The notes below the pieces were generated by a model. The model made no database searches, was not told the origin of the DNA, and saw only the letters and a program-made list of their open reading frames with translations. Shown here piece after piece: positions 51,092 to 60,778 of a stretch of 64,000 bases of DNA. Numbering within the stretch: position 1 is the first letter of the stretch; every line of letters starts with the position of its first letter. The DNA is taken from contig OW388289.1 of assembly GCA_936450465.1 (NCBI GenBank), positions 76,434,593 to 76,498,592 of the forward strand. The letters are read 5' to 3'. Source of the stretch: Gibbula magus. Its lineage: Eukaryota > Mollusca > Gastropoda > Trochida > Trochidae. The position numbers were made by a program, and so were the translations under genes.

Positions 51092-52687
51092 AGCAGCTCC
51101 GACTAAGTCGGAGCTGCTATCAGTTTTTGCGCAGTTTCCGTCGCCGCCGCCGCCGCCACCGCCGCCGCCGCGCGCGCGTTTTGTATTCGCTATAACTTTT
51201 TTCCTAGAAGGTTTTGAAAACTCATATACATAACTTCTTACTAATGCCCCTGGGGAATTTTTTGGACATGTTCATATTCAAGGTCAAAGGTCGAGGTCAC
51301 GAGTTCTGAAATCGCTAAAAAAATCCTTGTAAACACGATAACTTGAAAAATATTTGTACTATCAGGCTCTTATTTGGTGTACATCAACTATGGAGAAAGG
51401 CCAAGATTTGAAAAGGTTTTCGCTAACATCCGTCAAAGGTCAAGGTCACAGCGAGGGCACGACTTAAGCATGCTTTTGCGAAAATGTCTTATTTCAACTA
51501 TGAACACTTTAAATCATTAAATGATTGTTATACACAATGAAAAGTGATCACTGATTGTGTGACCTTGAATTTAAAAGGTCAAGGTCACGAAATATGGTCA
51601 AGGTCACCAGTTCTGAAATCACTAAATAACCTTTTCCCAAGAAGGTATTAACACCTCATATACATAGCTTCTTTCTTATAAACCTGGTGGATGATTTTGA
51701 CATGTTCACATTCAAGGTCAAAGGTCAAGGTCACGAGTTCTGAAATCGCTAAAAAATCCTTGTAAACACGATAACTTGAAAAATATTTGTACTATCAGGC
51801 TCTTATTTGGTGTACATCAACTATGGAGAAAGGCCAAGATTTGAAAAGGTTTTCTCTAACATCCGTCAAAGGTCAAGGTCACAGCGAGGGCACGACTTAA
51901 GCATGCTTTTGCGAAAATGTCTTATTTCAACTATTAACACTTTGAATCATTAAAGGATTGTTATACACAATGAAAAGTGATCAATGATTGTGTGACCTTG
52001 AATTTTAAAGGTCAAGGTCACGAGATGGGTCAAGGTTACCAGTTCTGAAATCATGAAGGTATCAACACCTCATATATATAGCTTCTTTCTTGTACACCTG
52101 GGGAAATATTTTGACATGCTCACATTCAAGGTCAAAGGTCAAGGTCATGAGTTCTGAAATCACTACAAAAATCCTTGTAAACACGATAACTTCAACAACT
52201 TCTGTGCTATCAGGCCCTAACTTGGTATATATCAACTATGGAGAAAGACCAAGATTTGAAAACGTTTTTGCTAAAATCTGTCGAAGGTCAAGGTCACAGC
52301 AAGGTCACAACTTAAGCGTGCTATTGTGAATATGCCTTATGTTAACAATGAACACTTTTGAGTCATTGCATGATTGTTATACACAATGAAAAGTAATCAT
52401 TGATGGTGTGTTCTTGAAGGTCAAAGTTCAAGGTCATGAGATATTGGTTAAGGCCATGTTAATCTTTTGATCCAATTTTGAAATCAGAAATAGATTTTAA
52501 GAACAAAGTTGTGAAAAGTGACACCAGTGATGATTTAACTTGTAAGAATAACTTGAATAATGAAAAACATTTTGTCCAAAAAAATTCCCATTTTATTTAT
52601 GCTGAGGAGAAGGCGGAACAGGGAAAGGCGAGACCCAAAGTTTCGGAGCTGCTCTGCTTTTGCGGTGTCCCGCAAACGCTCTTCTAG
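51092..52687 (+). mobile_element. Non-autonomous Helitron/Helentron-like element
   Basis: The left end has a perfect 13-bp-arm palindrome (AGCAGCTCCGACT, 1-nt loop, 51092-51118). The right end repeats its outer part inverted (TCGGAGCTGCT, 52643-52653). This is followed by a hairpin with a perfect 7-bp stem (TTTGCGG-tgtc-CCGCAAA, 52659-52676) and, 7 nt later, CTAG before a T. A terminal hairpin then CTRR, with subterminal inverted repeats, is the known design of Helentron-type Helitrons. There is no Rep/helicase frame, so it needs proteins in trans. The interior has a (CCG)n/(CG)n tract (about 51149-51178) and three 415-435 bp tandem units. The exact left boundary is uncertain. Confidence 0.7.
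51180..52470 (+). repeat. Three 415-435 bp tandem units with many AGGTCA motifs
   Basis: 'aggtcaaagg' starts corresponding blocks at 51281, 51715 and 52129. The units share 'cgataacttgaaaaatattt', 'ttggtgtacatcaactatgg' and 'ccgtcaaaggtcaaggtcac' in the same order; the third unit is the most diverged. Each holds several AAGGTCA or AGGTCA half-sites, including AGGTCAAAGGTCA (perfect DR1 spacing) at 51715-51727 and 52129-52141. Confidence 0.85.
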
Positions 52688-53390
52688 TTTTTAACTGTTG
52701 TAAAAAATGTAATGAAACAATCAGGTATGTGTGTCTTGATCATTGCTGGCATCTAGTAGTGTTCTTGGAGACAAAATTTGCACCAGTGTATTTTGGAGAG
52801 TTGCACAAGAAAGGTAGAATACTTGCATTGTGATTACGATAAATATAAAAATGCATTTTCCTCTTTATTGTCACTAATCATCATTAATGCTGACACCATA
52901 CTGCAGGCAAAAGTTGTAATCACCTTTTAGATAACTAACTATTTCTGAATTAGTCTGTTTGCAATAAAGTTTTGCGGCAATGAAGCATTGTAATTCAGGC
53001 AGTTACAGCCCTGGTTAGTTTATTCAGACGGTGTTAACAGGTTTCTCAGCAATACATAGCTACAGTTACATGCAGCCTTTCTTCCTGCAGTAATATTGTT
53101 TGCTGAGATAAGAGTGATATGATATTCAAACCAAAAATTACTCCACCCAGTTAAACTGGATTAATAATGAAATAATACAACTTTTCACTTTCTCTCCCAA
53201 TGATTGTTGCCACTACTGGCCAAGCAGCGTTAAACAATAACTCGCTCACTTATCCTCATTGAAGCGCCGTAGGGCAGGTCTGTCCTGGGAAATAAGTGCT
53301 ATAGAAATAAATTATTGTCACTATGATTAGATTAATTCAGGTATATATAGTTGAGACACGAGACTACAGTGTGGAACTCTGTATCGGTAG

Positions 53391-53489
53391 GAGGGTGAGA
53401 CGGCTCTGCACTGTGCGGCTGTGAGGGGGAACCTGCCGAGTGTGAAGATACTGCTGGAGCATGGGGCGCCTCTCAACCACATGGACAAG
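53391..53489 (+). CDS. DAPK1: DAPK1 exon: ankyrin repeat 6
   Basis: Exactly 99 nt, phase 0-0; donor AAG|GTGGGT. It starts EGETALHCAAVRGNLPSVKI, a canonical ankyrin repeat that fills the place of the human EGET-type repeat. The acceptor (ctctgtatcggtag) is weak, so exon recognition may depend on enhancers or the good donor. The 33-codon length and phase support it. Confidence 0.9.
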
Positions 53490-54228
53490 GTGGGTAGACT
53501 TCTCTACCTCCGTAGGTACAAGGTCTACCATATACAGGCTTCAATGTACAATGTGGATATTTGTTTTATGGAGACTAACACCCTGCTTTCAACTTCTTCC
53601 TGTGTGTATATGTCATTCCCTCTTTGTAGCGCCATGAGCATATCTATTGATGTGGATAAGGCGCGCATATAAATATGCATATTATTATTATTATTTGTAT
53701 ATACTGCTTGGAAACTGAAATTTTCAGAATGTTCTCTTCTCTATACTTTGTTGATGTAACTTTTTTAGGTAATGGTCAAATGTCACAATAGTTATATACA
53801 TCCATGTACATGAAGAGCGAGCTGCAGAACCTTATTAGCTAGAATGAGTTTGTTTCATGTTTCATTGGATTTATTAACAAAGTAGAGTGATTGCCCGTGG
53901 TGCTTACCTATAAACATTTTCAAAGAAGATGCAAATAAAAGTATCTACTTTGAGGAGGCGCTTAATAATAATGTTGTAGATTTAGTGTGTCCTCCATGGT
54001 TTTAGAGAATAAGTATATATATAAGTATAAAGTGCAACATTACCTCCTATAATAAATATGCTTTGAGTACACAGAAGTCTGGCAAATAGATCACTATTGT
54101 ATACTGTGCAGTTGTTACATACTCCTACTATGTGCTCCATGTGAGTGTCCCCAGTATGCTATATGCCCAGTTATTGCCCACCTGCCAACACCTGCTTCTA
54201 CTTACTGTTGTTATTTTGGTTCCTGTAG
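53490..54228 (+). other. Intron, no recognised element
   Basis: 739 bp, AT-rich, with a short ATT microsatellite near 53680-53695. Nothing else is seen. Confidence 0.7.
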
Positions 54229-54327
54229 AGAGGCAGCACAGCTCTGCACATGGCCTGTCACAGACACCACACCTCCATAGCACTTCTCCTTCTCAACGCA
54301 GGCTGCGAGATGGATCTCATCGAGAAG
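54229..54327 (+). CDS. DAPK1: DAPK1 exon: ankyrin repeat 7
   Basis: Exactly 99 nt, phase 0-0; acceptor ttttggttcctgtag, donor AAG|GTACAC. It starts RGSTALHMACHRHHTSIALL and continues LLNAGCEMD. The TALHMACxxxH core and the AGC turn fit an ankyrin repeat. Confidence 0.95.
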
Positions 54328-54746
54328 GTACACATCTTTCTTATCTAACTATAGAACATATTGTTATTATTCATGCAGGTTAATTACCTCAGTGTTATAC
54401 CACTGTTTTTGCAACTTTATAGTTTCTAGACTGACTGATGAAAATCTGAATCTTTTTGTCCAACAATAAACCGAATACTGAACTCAATCCATGAAAAGAA
54501 TAATATTAATGCATCAAAGAGATAATTGAAATCATTACTTAATTATTATCTCTTTATCCCAAAATATTTCGCGATAGCTTTAGTCCGAGGTCTATCATAC
54601 ATTGTTAAGTTTTGACTATTATGAATTGAACACTTATAATGGTTTGACACCTTTTAATTCAATAGCTAATTCAGTGTTAATTCTGTTGAGAAAAGAGTGT
54701 TACATGGAAGTTTATATAGTAATATCTATCAATCTCTATGTTATAG

Positions 54747-54848
54747 GAGACGGGAGAGAGTGCACTCCACGCAGCGTCTAGAGAGGGACTACTGTCTATA
54801 GTGCAGACTCTGTGTGAGCTCGGCTGTAAGGTGGACATCATCAGTATG
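54747..54848 (+). CDS. DAPK1: DAPK1 exon: ankyrin repeat 8 (tandem acceptor)
   Basis: 102 nt from the TAG acceptor at 54746, or 99 nt if the adjacent GAG at 54747-54749 is used; phase 0-0 either way. It starts (E)TGESALHAASREGLLSIVQT and ends in CKVDIISM, donor ATG|GTGGGT. The 33-codon spacing of the other repeats would be restored by the downstream acceptor, while TAG is normally preferred over GAG. The use of one or both cannot be told from sequence. Confidence 0.92.
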
Positions 54849-55918
54849 GTGGGTTCAGCTCTAACTTCTCATTCTTGAAGATCTTATTGTAAATATTCTC
54901 ATTCATGCCATTAGCGGGTGTCATCATCATCTACATGATTCGAAAAATTTATTTGGAAATATTCACTGTTCAAATTTTGTTTCTCAAACTTTTTGGATTT
55001 TATAAGATCTACAATTTTCAAATATCTGATTTAATTTAAAAGAAACGTCTTAGCTTTTCTGCTGTTTTCAATATGGTCTTTAACTTTGTTTAAAAAATTC
55101 TATTTCATGGGTGATTTATGAGAAGTCGCTTTAGCCGTTTAATCTGAATTGATAAAAAGTGCATTTTCATTAATGTAACGTCCTCAAATACATGGTAAAT
55201 ATTTGGTCAGTTTGTTACCGTAAAGAGAAAACTATGCTAGCGTTTTCACAACAACAATAACATGATATGGCATGTAGCCATGTTACATATTGTTATACTT
55301 AGCTAAAGTCCACAGGTCACTCTGCCAGTAGCCCACCAGAACACTCCCATGTAACGGGTTTATTTCGCCCACATTGTTCCTGGAGGTGTAGAGAGTGTTA
55401 ACATACCAGCGTAATAATGGATCCAATGTGCTACAATGTTGTTCTATGTAACTAATACCATTTGAAATATCCGCTTCTAGTCAGAGCTAGTTGACTGTGG
55501 ACAAGCCAGTGTTAACTTGATCTGTCTGACTGGGTATAAGCCTTATTCTACACAATATTCCAGAAGGATTTATTCCCTTTATTTACAAGTTTACAAGAAA
55601 ATTGCTGCTTAAAATGGTTCAGTACTAACTAAGTTAGATAAGGTACAATTACTGACTTAATTCATATCGAAGAAGTTTGTCAAGCTTGAGACTATTAATG
55701 TTCCTTCACAAGATTTGGAATTATTGTGTCGATTAAGCATATCAACATTTGAAATACGTACCACCAATTTGTTTTGACAGGTAGTATTGTAATGCCTTGG
55801 ATTGACATTTCCATTATCAGCTATCTAAGATTTACTGTTGAGTTCGAGCACAGTTGTTTGGATGTCTACCCTTAATATATTTGAGTAGTTGTTTAATGTT
55901 CTAACTGATATGTTGTAG
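54849..55918 (+). other. Intron, no recognised element
   Basis: 1.07 kb of AT-rich intron; nothing is supported on either strand. Confidence 0.7.
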
Positions 55919-56017
55919 GATGGTTTGACTCCACTGCATCTAGCCAGTAAGGCCGGCCACATTGATATCGTCCGCTGCCTCCTCTTGGCTGGAGGTAACG
56001 CTGATATACCAAATAAG
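55919..56017 (+). CDS. DAPK1: DAPK1 exon: ankyrin repeat 9
   Basis: Exactly 99 nt, phase 0-0; acceptor gatatgttgtag, donor AAG|GTGAGT. It starts DGLTPLHLASKAGHIDIVRC and continues LLLAGGNADIPNK, the closest match to the ankyrin consensus in the gene (TPLHLA, GHxDIV). Confidence 0.96.
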
Positions 56018-56184
56018 GTGAGTATTTCTATCTATTATCACATCCTTAGTGATCTCATTTGAGTTTAATGTCCTGAATATATCTTTTTGCTACATAACGC
56101 CATTCTGAACATTGTGTGTTATCAACTATGCTTAGTTCTGATGATATTTTATTTATTCAATAAAATGTTATGTAGGAAAATAAT

Positions 56185-56275
56185 ATTTTCTGGATAACAA
56201 CTTTTGTGCTCTGAACATACACATTGTTTTTGGAGTGTATATGCTTATTCCTCCATCATGTGGAATGTTTATATA
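56185..56275. repeat. Fragment related to the 20.3-kb palindrome
   Basis: 'ctggataacaacttttgtg' followed by 'acacattg' and 'ggagtgtatatgct' matches the arm-to-spacer transition of the palindrome family. Only about 90 bp is recognisable. Confidence 0.4.
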
Positions 56276-56325
56276 TTTTGTAGTCCTACTATTGATATAC
56301 TTTTGAATGATCGTCAATTACCATG

Positions 56326-56585
56326 TACCGTATATCCTTAATTACATGCCTGCCTTGAATAGACGCCCTTGCACAGGGCTTTCTGAAAAAAATAAGAGCC
56401 TGCCTTAATTAAACGCCGGGTAAACCGAATTTAACTTCTACTATTGCTGATCCCTATTGTAGTCATCTGTCTCTACGAACGAAATAGACACCTGCCTTGA
56501 ATAGAAGCCTGCCCCAAATAGTCGCCTATGGTGTAGACCGTTTGAAAATAATAAACGCCCAGTGTGTAATTAAGGAAATACAGTA
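56326..56585. repeat. MITE with 20-bp terminal inverted repeats and TA ends
   Basis: Left taccgtatatccttaattac (56326-56345) and right gtaattaaggaaatacagta (56566-56585) are inverted repeats with two mismatches, bounded by TA. The 260-bp interior has repeated 'gcctgcctt(g)aat(t)a(g/a)acgc' blocks and no coding capacity. TA boundaries suggest Tc1/mariner-type mobilisation. Confidence 0.8.
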
Positions 56586-56630
56586 TGTGGAATATTACAA
56601 TTATTTTGATCTTGTTTTGTATGTCAACAG

Positions 56631-56708
56631 GATGGAGTAACTGCAGAGATCATGGCTCTAGCACAAGGATTCTCAGGTATCGGAGATCTGCTCTCCAAAG
56701 TTAGAGGG
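56631..56708 (+). CDS. DAPK1: DAPK1 exon: ankyrin repeat 10 (short) and link to Roc
   Basis: 78 nt, 26 codons, phase 0-0; acceptor gtatgtcaacag, donor GGG|GTGAGT. It starts DGVTAEIMALAQGFSGIGDL and ends LSKVRG. It is a half-length terminal repeat, like the human DGKTAEDLA... segment that caps the ankyrin array before the Roc domain. Confidence 0.93.
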
Positions 56709-56968
56709 GTGAGTACACCTACACCTGTCAGGTGGTTTTGTTTGGATCACAGATAGAAACATTGAATAATACAGTTTTGGACCAATATAATGCAAATCTT
56801 AGTTATGGCAAATGAAATTATACTTATATTTATTTGTGATGCTATTTTAATTACGTTATTTAAAATCATGTAAGGTATATAAAATATTTTCAATGGCTTT
56901 AACTAAAATGAACAAGCTTGTTGTATGTAGCAATAAATCATGTACATTTCAACTATTTTCACCTGCAG

Positions 56969-57152
56969 GAACGCGGTGCAATGTACATCAACCAGCTGAT
57001 TCCACAGTCAAAGCCAATCAACCGGATTAAGTTGAAGATGTTGGGGTCGACTGGGGTCGGCAAGTCCACACTCATCGAGACCCTCAAATACAGCTACTTC
57101 GGCAGTTTCTTTCGACGAAGTAGAGTCGGGAGCACAAATAGTAAGACAAAAG
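56969..57152 (+). CDS. DAPK1: DAPK1 exon: Roc domain start with P-loop (alternative donor)
   Basis: Acceptor ttttcacctgcag. It encodes the start of the Roc GTPase: RIKLKMLGSTGVGKSTLIET contains the P-loop GxxxxGKS (57044-57067). This is followed by a basic SFFRRSRVGSTNS segment that resembles human DAPK1 at the same place. Two donors 12 nt apart both leave phase 1 and fit the next exon: GTAAGA at 57141 (exon ends 57140) and GTACTA at 57153 (exon ends 57152). The choice adds or removes four residues (S-K-T-K type) in the basic loop. Roc binds GTP and modulates kinase activity in DAPK1. Confidence 0.94.
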
Positions 57153-58930
57153 GTACTAACAACTAGGGTACTAATCAACTCTTGGTGTGTGTCGGGTAGT
57201 GGATCTTCAGCTAGAACCCTCTCTCCTACTAACAGATGCCTGCATCAAGGGGTATGGTGTTGGAATCATTTCAGCAGCTCAACAGCTTCAGAGAACTGGA
57301 CCATGTGCACAAGGCGCCCTTAGCCTAAAGTGACTTACACTGATCTTAATTAAAGTTCTTTGTGAAAGTGATCCCTGTAGTATGACCATCGTGCTCTACT
57401 ATGGTATCCATATCCCCAAGACTACTTCATCCCTCGATTGTCTTCCAAACTTCTGCCTTATATTGCAGAAGGCTGCTTACACATTATAGAGCTTGTATTT
57501 TGTCAGCCAATAAAATGTCATGATTTTAATTTTGACGGTAGCTCACCATCCCGGTTGTGCCAATATTACTTGATTTAAAGTCATTTTATTGGCTGGTTAT
57601 TTTTAGTGTGATACAAGGTAGAAGTTGTGAAGACAATCAGGGGAATTAATCTTAGGGATACAAATACACTGATGGACCCAATGCAAGGCATAACTCTTGT
57701 CAGTCTCCATCACTGGCTGATTTAGGCCTTGCAGTATTTCCTTCATATATCTGTGCTTGGAAATCCGGGCCCACTATGCATTTCAGGTGCAGCGAATCAC
57801 TATCTTGGCACAACAAAGCGAAGGAAATACTGCAAGGCTTAAATCAGCCAGTAATGGAGACTGGCAAGAGTTATGCCTTGCGTTAGGAAGTTGCCAAGAA
57901 GAAGGGTGACAGCAATGCTACAATGCTTGTAATTTTATTCATGATAGGGCCAATAATTGCTGATAAGTGACATACTGTTGAGAGCATATTTCAACAACAC
58001 CTACTGATGGATGTGGTATGATTCTTTTGGCAATGGATGCACTAAAGGATTCTTCTTACCATCTTACCAGAATCCAATCTAATAAAGGTGCCTTAGTTTA
58101 GATCTGGGACCACAAGCACAGAACTCCTTTATGCTAAGGTGTTTTATAACGTATTGTTGTAGCTCTGGTCTAAGGGCACCCTCAGCAAATTGGCCTGGTC
58201 TGGTACCTTAATAATGGAAATGGTACTGTACCATGCAAAGTCTGATTCTCCTCTCTTACTAACAAACTTGATAGTTGTTTCGGTATGTTTTCGAGTTCAT
58301 GAGGTGTATTTGCTCTTTATCTGTTATCTCCTGTCAAACTCTGGAGATGATTCATTCAACTAGTTGACAACCAGAGTGTTATTAGAAACCTTCCAACCGT
58401 AGTAAGTAGAAGTAATAATACCCTTGAAATCTGGTAACTTGACCCTTTTCCTGTGGTGTATATGTTTACAATATTGAGAATTGATACTGTTTTGAAAAGA
58501 AATTTACAAATACAATTACTTTGCTTTGTGCATAAAATGTGAAATGAAATGTTTGAGTAAGAATGGCAAATTGTTTGGTTAATGATACACAAACAGAAAA
58601 TATTATTTGTTTATTTAGTCAAGATTTAAATAAAGATTCAATCTTAACAGATATTTTGTTCATCATAACAGTGATAAAGACCAAAGGTTTTGTTCTCATT
58701 CTCAAAGAGACATAAAACTCCTCTAATATTAAAATCTGAGATAGGACATCCCAGCACTTTGATGAGTTCATGAATAGATAGATACCCAGTAAAACTTATG
58801 GATATAATGTCTTGAATTGGGAAAATTCAACTTCAGAATTTGCCTGGTATTTAAGCAAATGTGTTTTCAAATGAATTATTTGCTTTTATGTCCTATTCTT
58901 CAGGATTTAATCCTTATTTCATTATTTCAG
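57153..58930 (+). other. Intron carrying a 65-bp-arm inverted repeat
   Basis: A 1.8-kb intron. The inverted repeat is listed separately. The stretch near 57300-57385 resembles one arm of the palindromic element at 63928. Otherwise nothing is supported. Confidence 0.6.
57680..57884. repeat. Inverted repeat, 65-bp arms, 75-bp spacer
   Basis: Arms 57680-57744 and 57820-57884 are near-perfect reverse complements with only a handful of mismatches (for example aaggcataactcttg(t/c)cag, and ccttgcagtatttccttc). In the pre-mRNA this would form a long hairpin. It is probably a fold-back transposon or MITE; no other copy was seen in the window. Confidence 0.9.
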
Positions 58931-59038
58931 CGAAACACAAGTTGTCAAGACAGTTTAGCCTGCCGACCCCCCTGTGCTACACTGTAGGAAATCCCATCTA
59001 CACCAAGGGAATCGACGTACAGCAACTCAACATCACAG
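58931..59038 (+). CDS. DAPK1: DAPK1 exon: Roc domain, second part
   Basis: 108 nt, enters and leaves in phase 1; acceptor tcattatttcag, donor ACAG|GTAGAG. It starts (A/T)KHKLSRQFSLPTPLCY and ends KGIDVQQLNIT. GIDVQ followed by a short strand matches the human Roc segment 'KAIDIQNAYL', placed between switch I and switch II. Confidence 0.93.
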
Positions 59039-59635
59039 GTAGAGCATTAGTGGAAACTGTACAATTACTATCACTCAAGTTACCTTCACCTTCAACTTGA
59101 TGTTTCTGTGATTCTCCTAGAATGTTTAATTTGGTCTTTTATATTCAGGAATAATTTTATTGAAGAGCAAGCTGCAAGTGCTATATCATTTGTTCATATT
59201 TAGATCCATTTGTGGTAATGAGCTGCCATTATCTTTTCTCACTCTTTACTCAAATCATTTCTTGTAACCTCTGTTACCCTCTTGTCTAGAAACAAACAAT
59301 CCTGATTGGTTTCAAACAAAGTTAGTTGTTCAATGAGATATGTTGTTTCATACTGAGTAATCAGTCTGTTCCCGTAACTATAAGAGTTGCTTCACCTGGG
59401 CTAGTCAGTTATGTAAGATGATTTTTGATGGGATTGAAATAAGGACAGATTTTTTGAGAATCAGGAATTGGCCAAATTATGTATGTGGTTATGTGGGAAG
59501 AAGTAACTTGAGTGACACATATGTAGAGGGAGGGAATGCTTACTTGCTTGAAAGCTTTATATTTAGCGTTGTATTATATTGATGATAATACGTTAGAAAG
59601 CCCTTCTCCATGAGTTGACTGTTTGTTGTGTGCAG
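59039..59635 (+). other. Intron, no recognised element
   Basis: 597 bp, AT-rich; nothing is supported. Confidence 0.7.
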
Positions 59636-59830
59636 GTATTGGTGAGCTGAGTGTGTGGGACTACTCAGGCTACGAGCCGTACTACATGCTGTACGACCAC
59701 TTCCTTGGGGACACCAACTGCATACACATGATTGTCTTCAGCCTCGTCGACTCCTACGATGAGGCTCTCGCACAGGTCGTCTTCTGGCTCAACTTCCTCA
59801 AGGCCAGGGTCCCACTGCAACTGCCTATAG
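59636..59830 (+). CDS. DAPK1: DAPK1 exon: Roc domain with DxxG motif
   Basis: 195 nt, phase 1-1; acceptor tgtttgttgtgtgcag, donor ATAG|GTCGGT. It starts GIGELSVWDYSGYEPYYMLY. DYSG at 59659-59670 is the G3 (DxxG) motif, where human has EFSG. It continues IHMIVFSLVDSYDEAL and QVVFWLNFLKA, the core beta-strand and helix of Roc. All match human DAPK1 closely. Confidence 0.96.
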
Positions 59831-60235
59831 GTCGGTATCACTACTATAAAAAGGACCAACGTCAACACAGTTGTATTCATCTGTTGTTATTGTGTTATCT
59901 CACTGCCATGCAATTTAATTTACCGTATCTGGTAGATGTTGATCAGGCCCAATATTACTCTGCCTCAATAACAATCTTTCAAAGCTCAGGGTGTAAAATT
60001 GACTTTAATGCAATCTTTTAATATTGCACCTTAGTGACTTACGGTTACCTGAGAGTTTCGTGCAACAGGTCCTATGCCAGCTATACTAAAAAAGTGTGTA
60101 GCTTTAAAACCTCCTTCTGAAACACTTATTACGATCACAGTTAATGCTTAGAGCTTCCAATATTTTGAGAATAAGGGCCCTGACCTGCTTATCTTTCAGA
60201 ATGTTTTTAATATACTGAATGATTTTCCCCCAAAG

Positions 60236-60495
60236 GTACATGTGGCAAGATGCCCAACACCCCGAAGGTTCTTCTGGTAGCGACCCACGCTGATCAGGCG
60301 GGTTGTGTCCGCAACAGTAAGGGAGAGTACACCAGCAAGGAGGGTAACACACTGCATGCCAAGGTTGTCCAGATGTTCCAGTATGACGTTGACGTCATTG
60401 ACAAACTCTTTGTGTTGGACGCCACTGTCGCTGCAACCACTGAAGTCAAGATTCTTAAACAGCAGCTCAGCGATATGAAGAACCAGATTGTTACA
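60236..60495 (+). CDS. DAPK1: DAPK1 exon: Roc domain with nucleotide-specificity motif
   Basis: 260 nt, enters phase 1, leaves phase 0; acceptor gattttcccccaaag, donor ACA|GTGAGT. It contains PKVLLVATHADQ (THAD at 60283-60294, the G4-equivalent also found in human DAPK1 in place of NKxD) and KLFVLDATVAAT, then a helix LKQQLSDMKNQIV. This closes the GTPase fold. Confidence 0.96.
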
Positions 60496-60778
60496 GTGAG
60501 TGAATTATTTATAATACTGGTGTCTAAAGCTACTTATGAATAAATTGATTAATCTTTCATTTCAGAATATTTGGCGTTTTGTGCCGACCCTGATGAATGG
60601 TTTTGCAATAAGTAATCTTGAAGTAAGGTTTTGTACATAAATTGAAGGAAATATTGTAAATTTATTTATATTAGAATTTGTTTGTTCCTTCTGTGTGGAA
60701 AAAGTTGAAACTTGATCAGTTTATGCCCATGGACATGTATTTGAGCATCAGTTTCATTACAAAACATTTTTCCTGCAG

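Larger units (their letters stand above)
50363..53390 (+). other. Intron dominated by a Helitron-like element
   Basis: A 3.0-kb intron. It holds a SINE-like ACTC-family tail near 50490-50530, the Helitron-like element at 51092-52687, a decayed SINE module near 53025-53150 and another ACTC-family tail near 53205-53260. The acceptor at its end (tgtatcggtag) has a poor pyrimidine tract. Confidence 0.65.
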
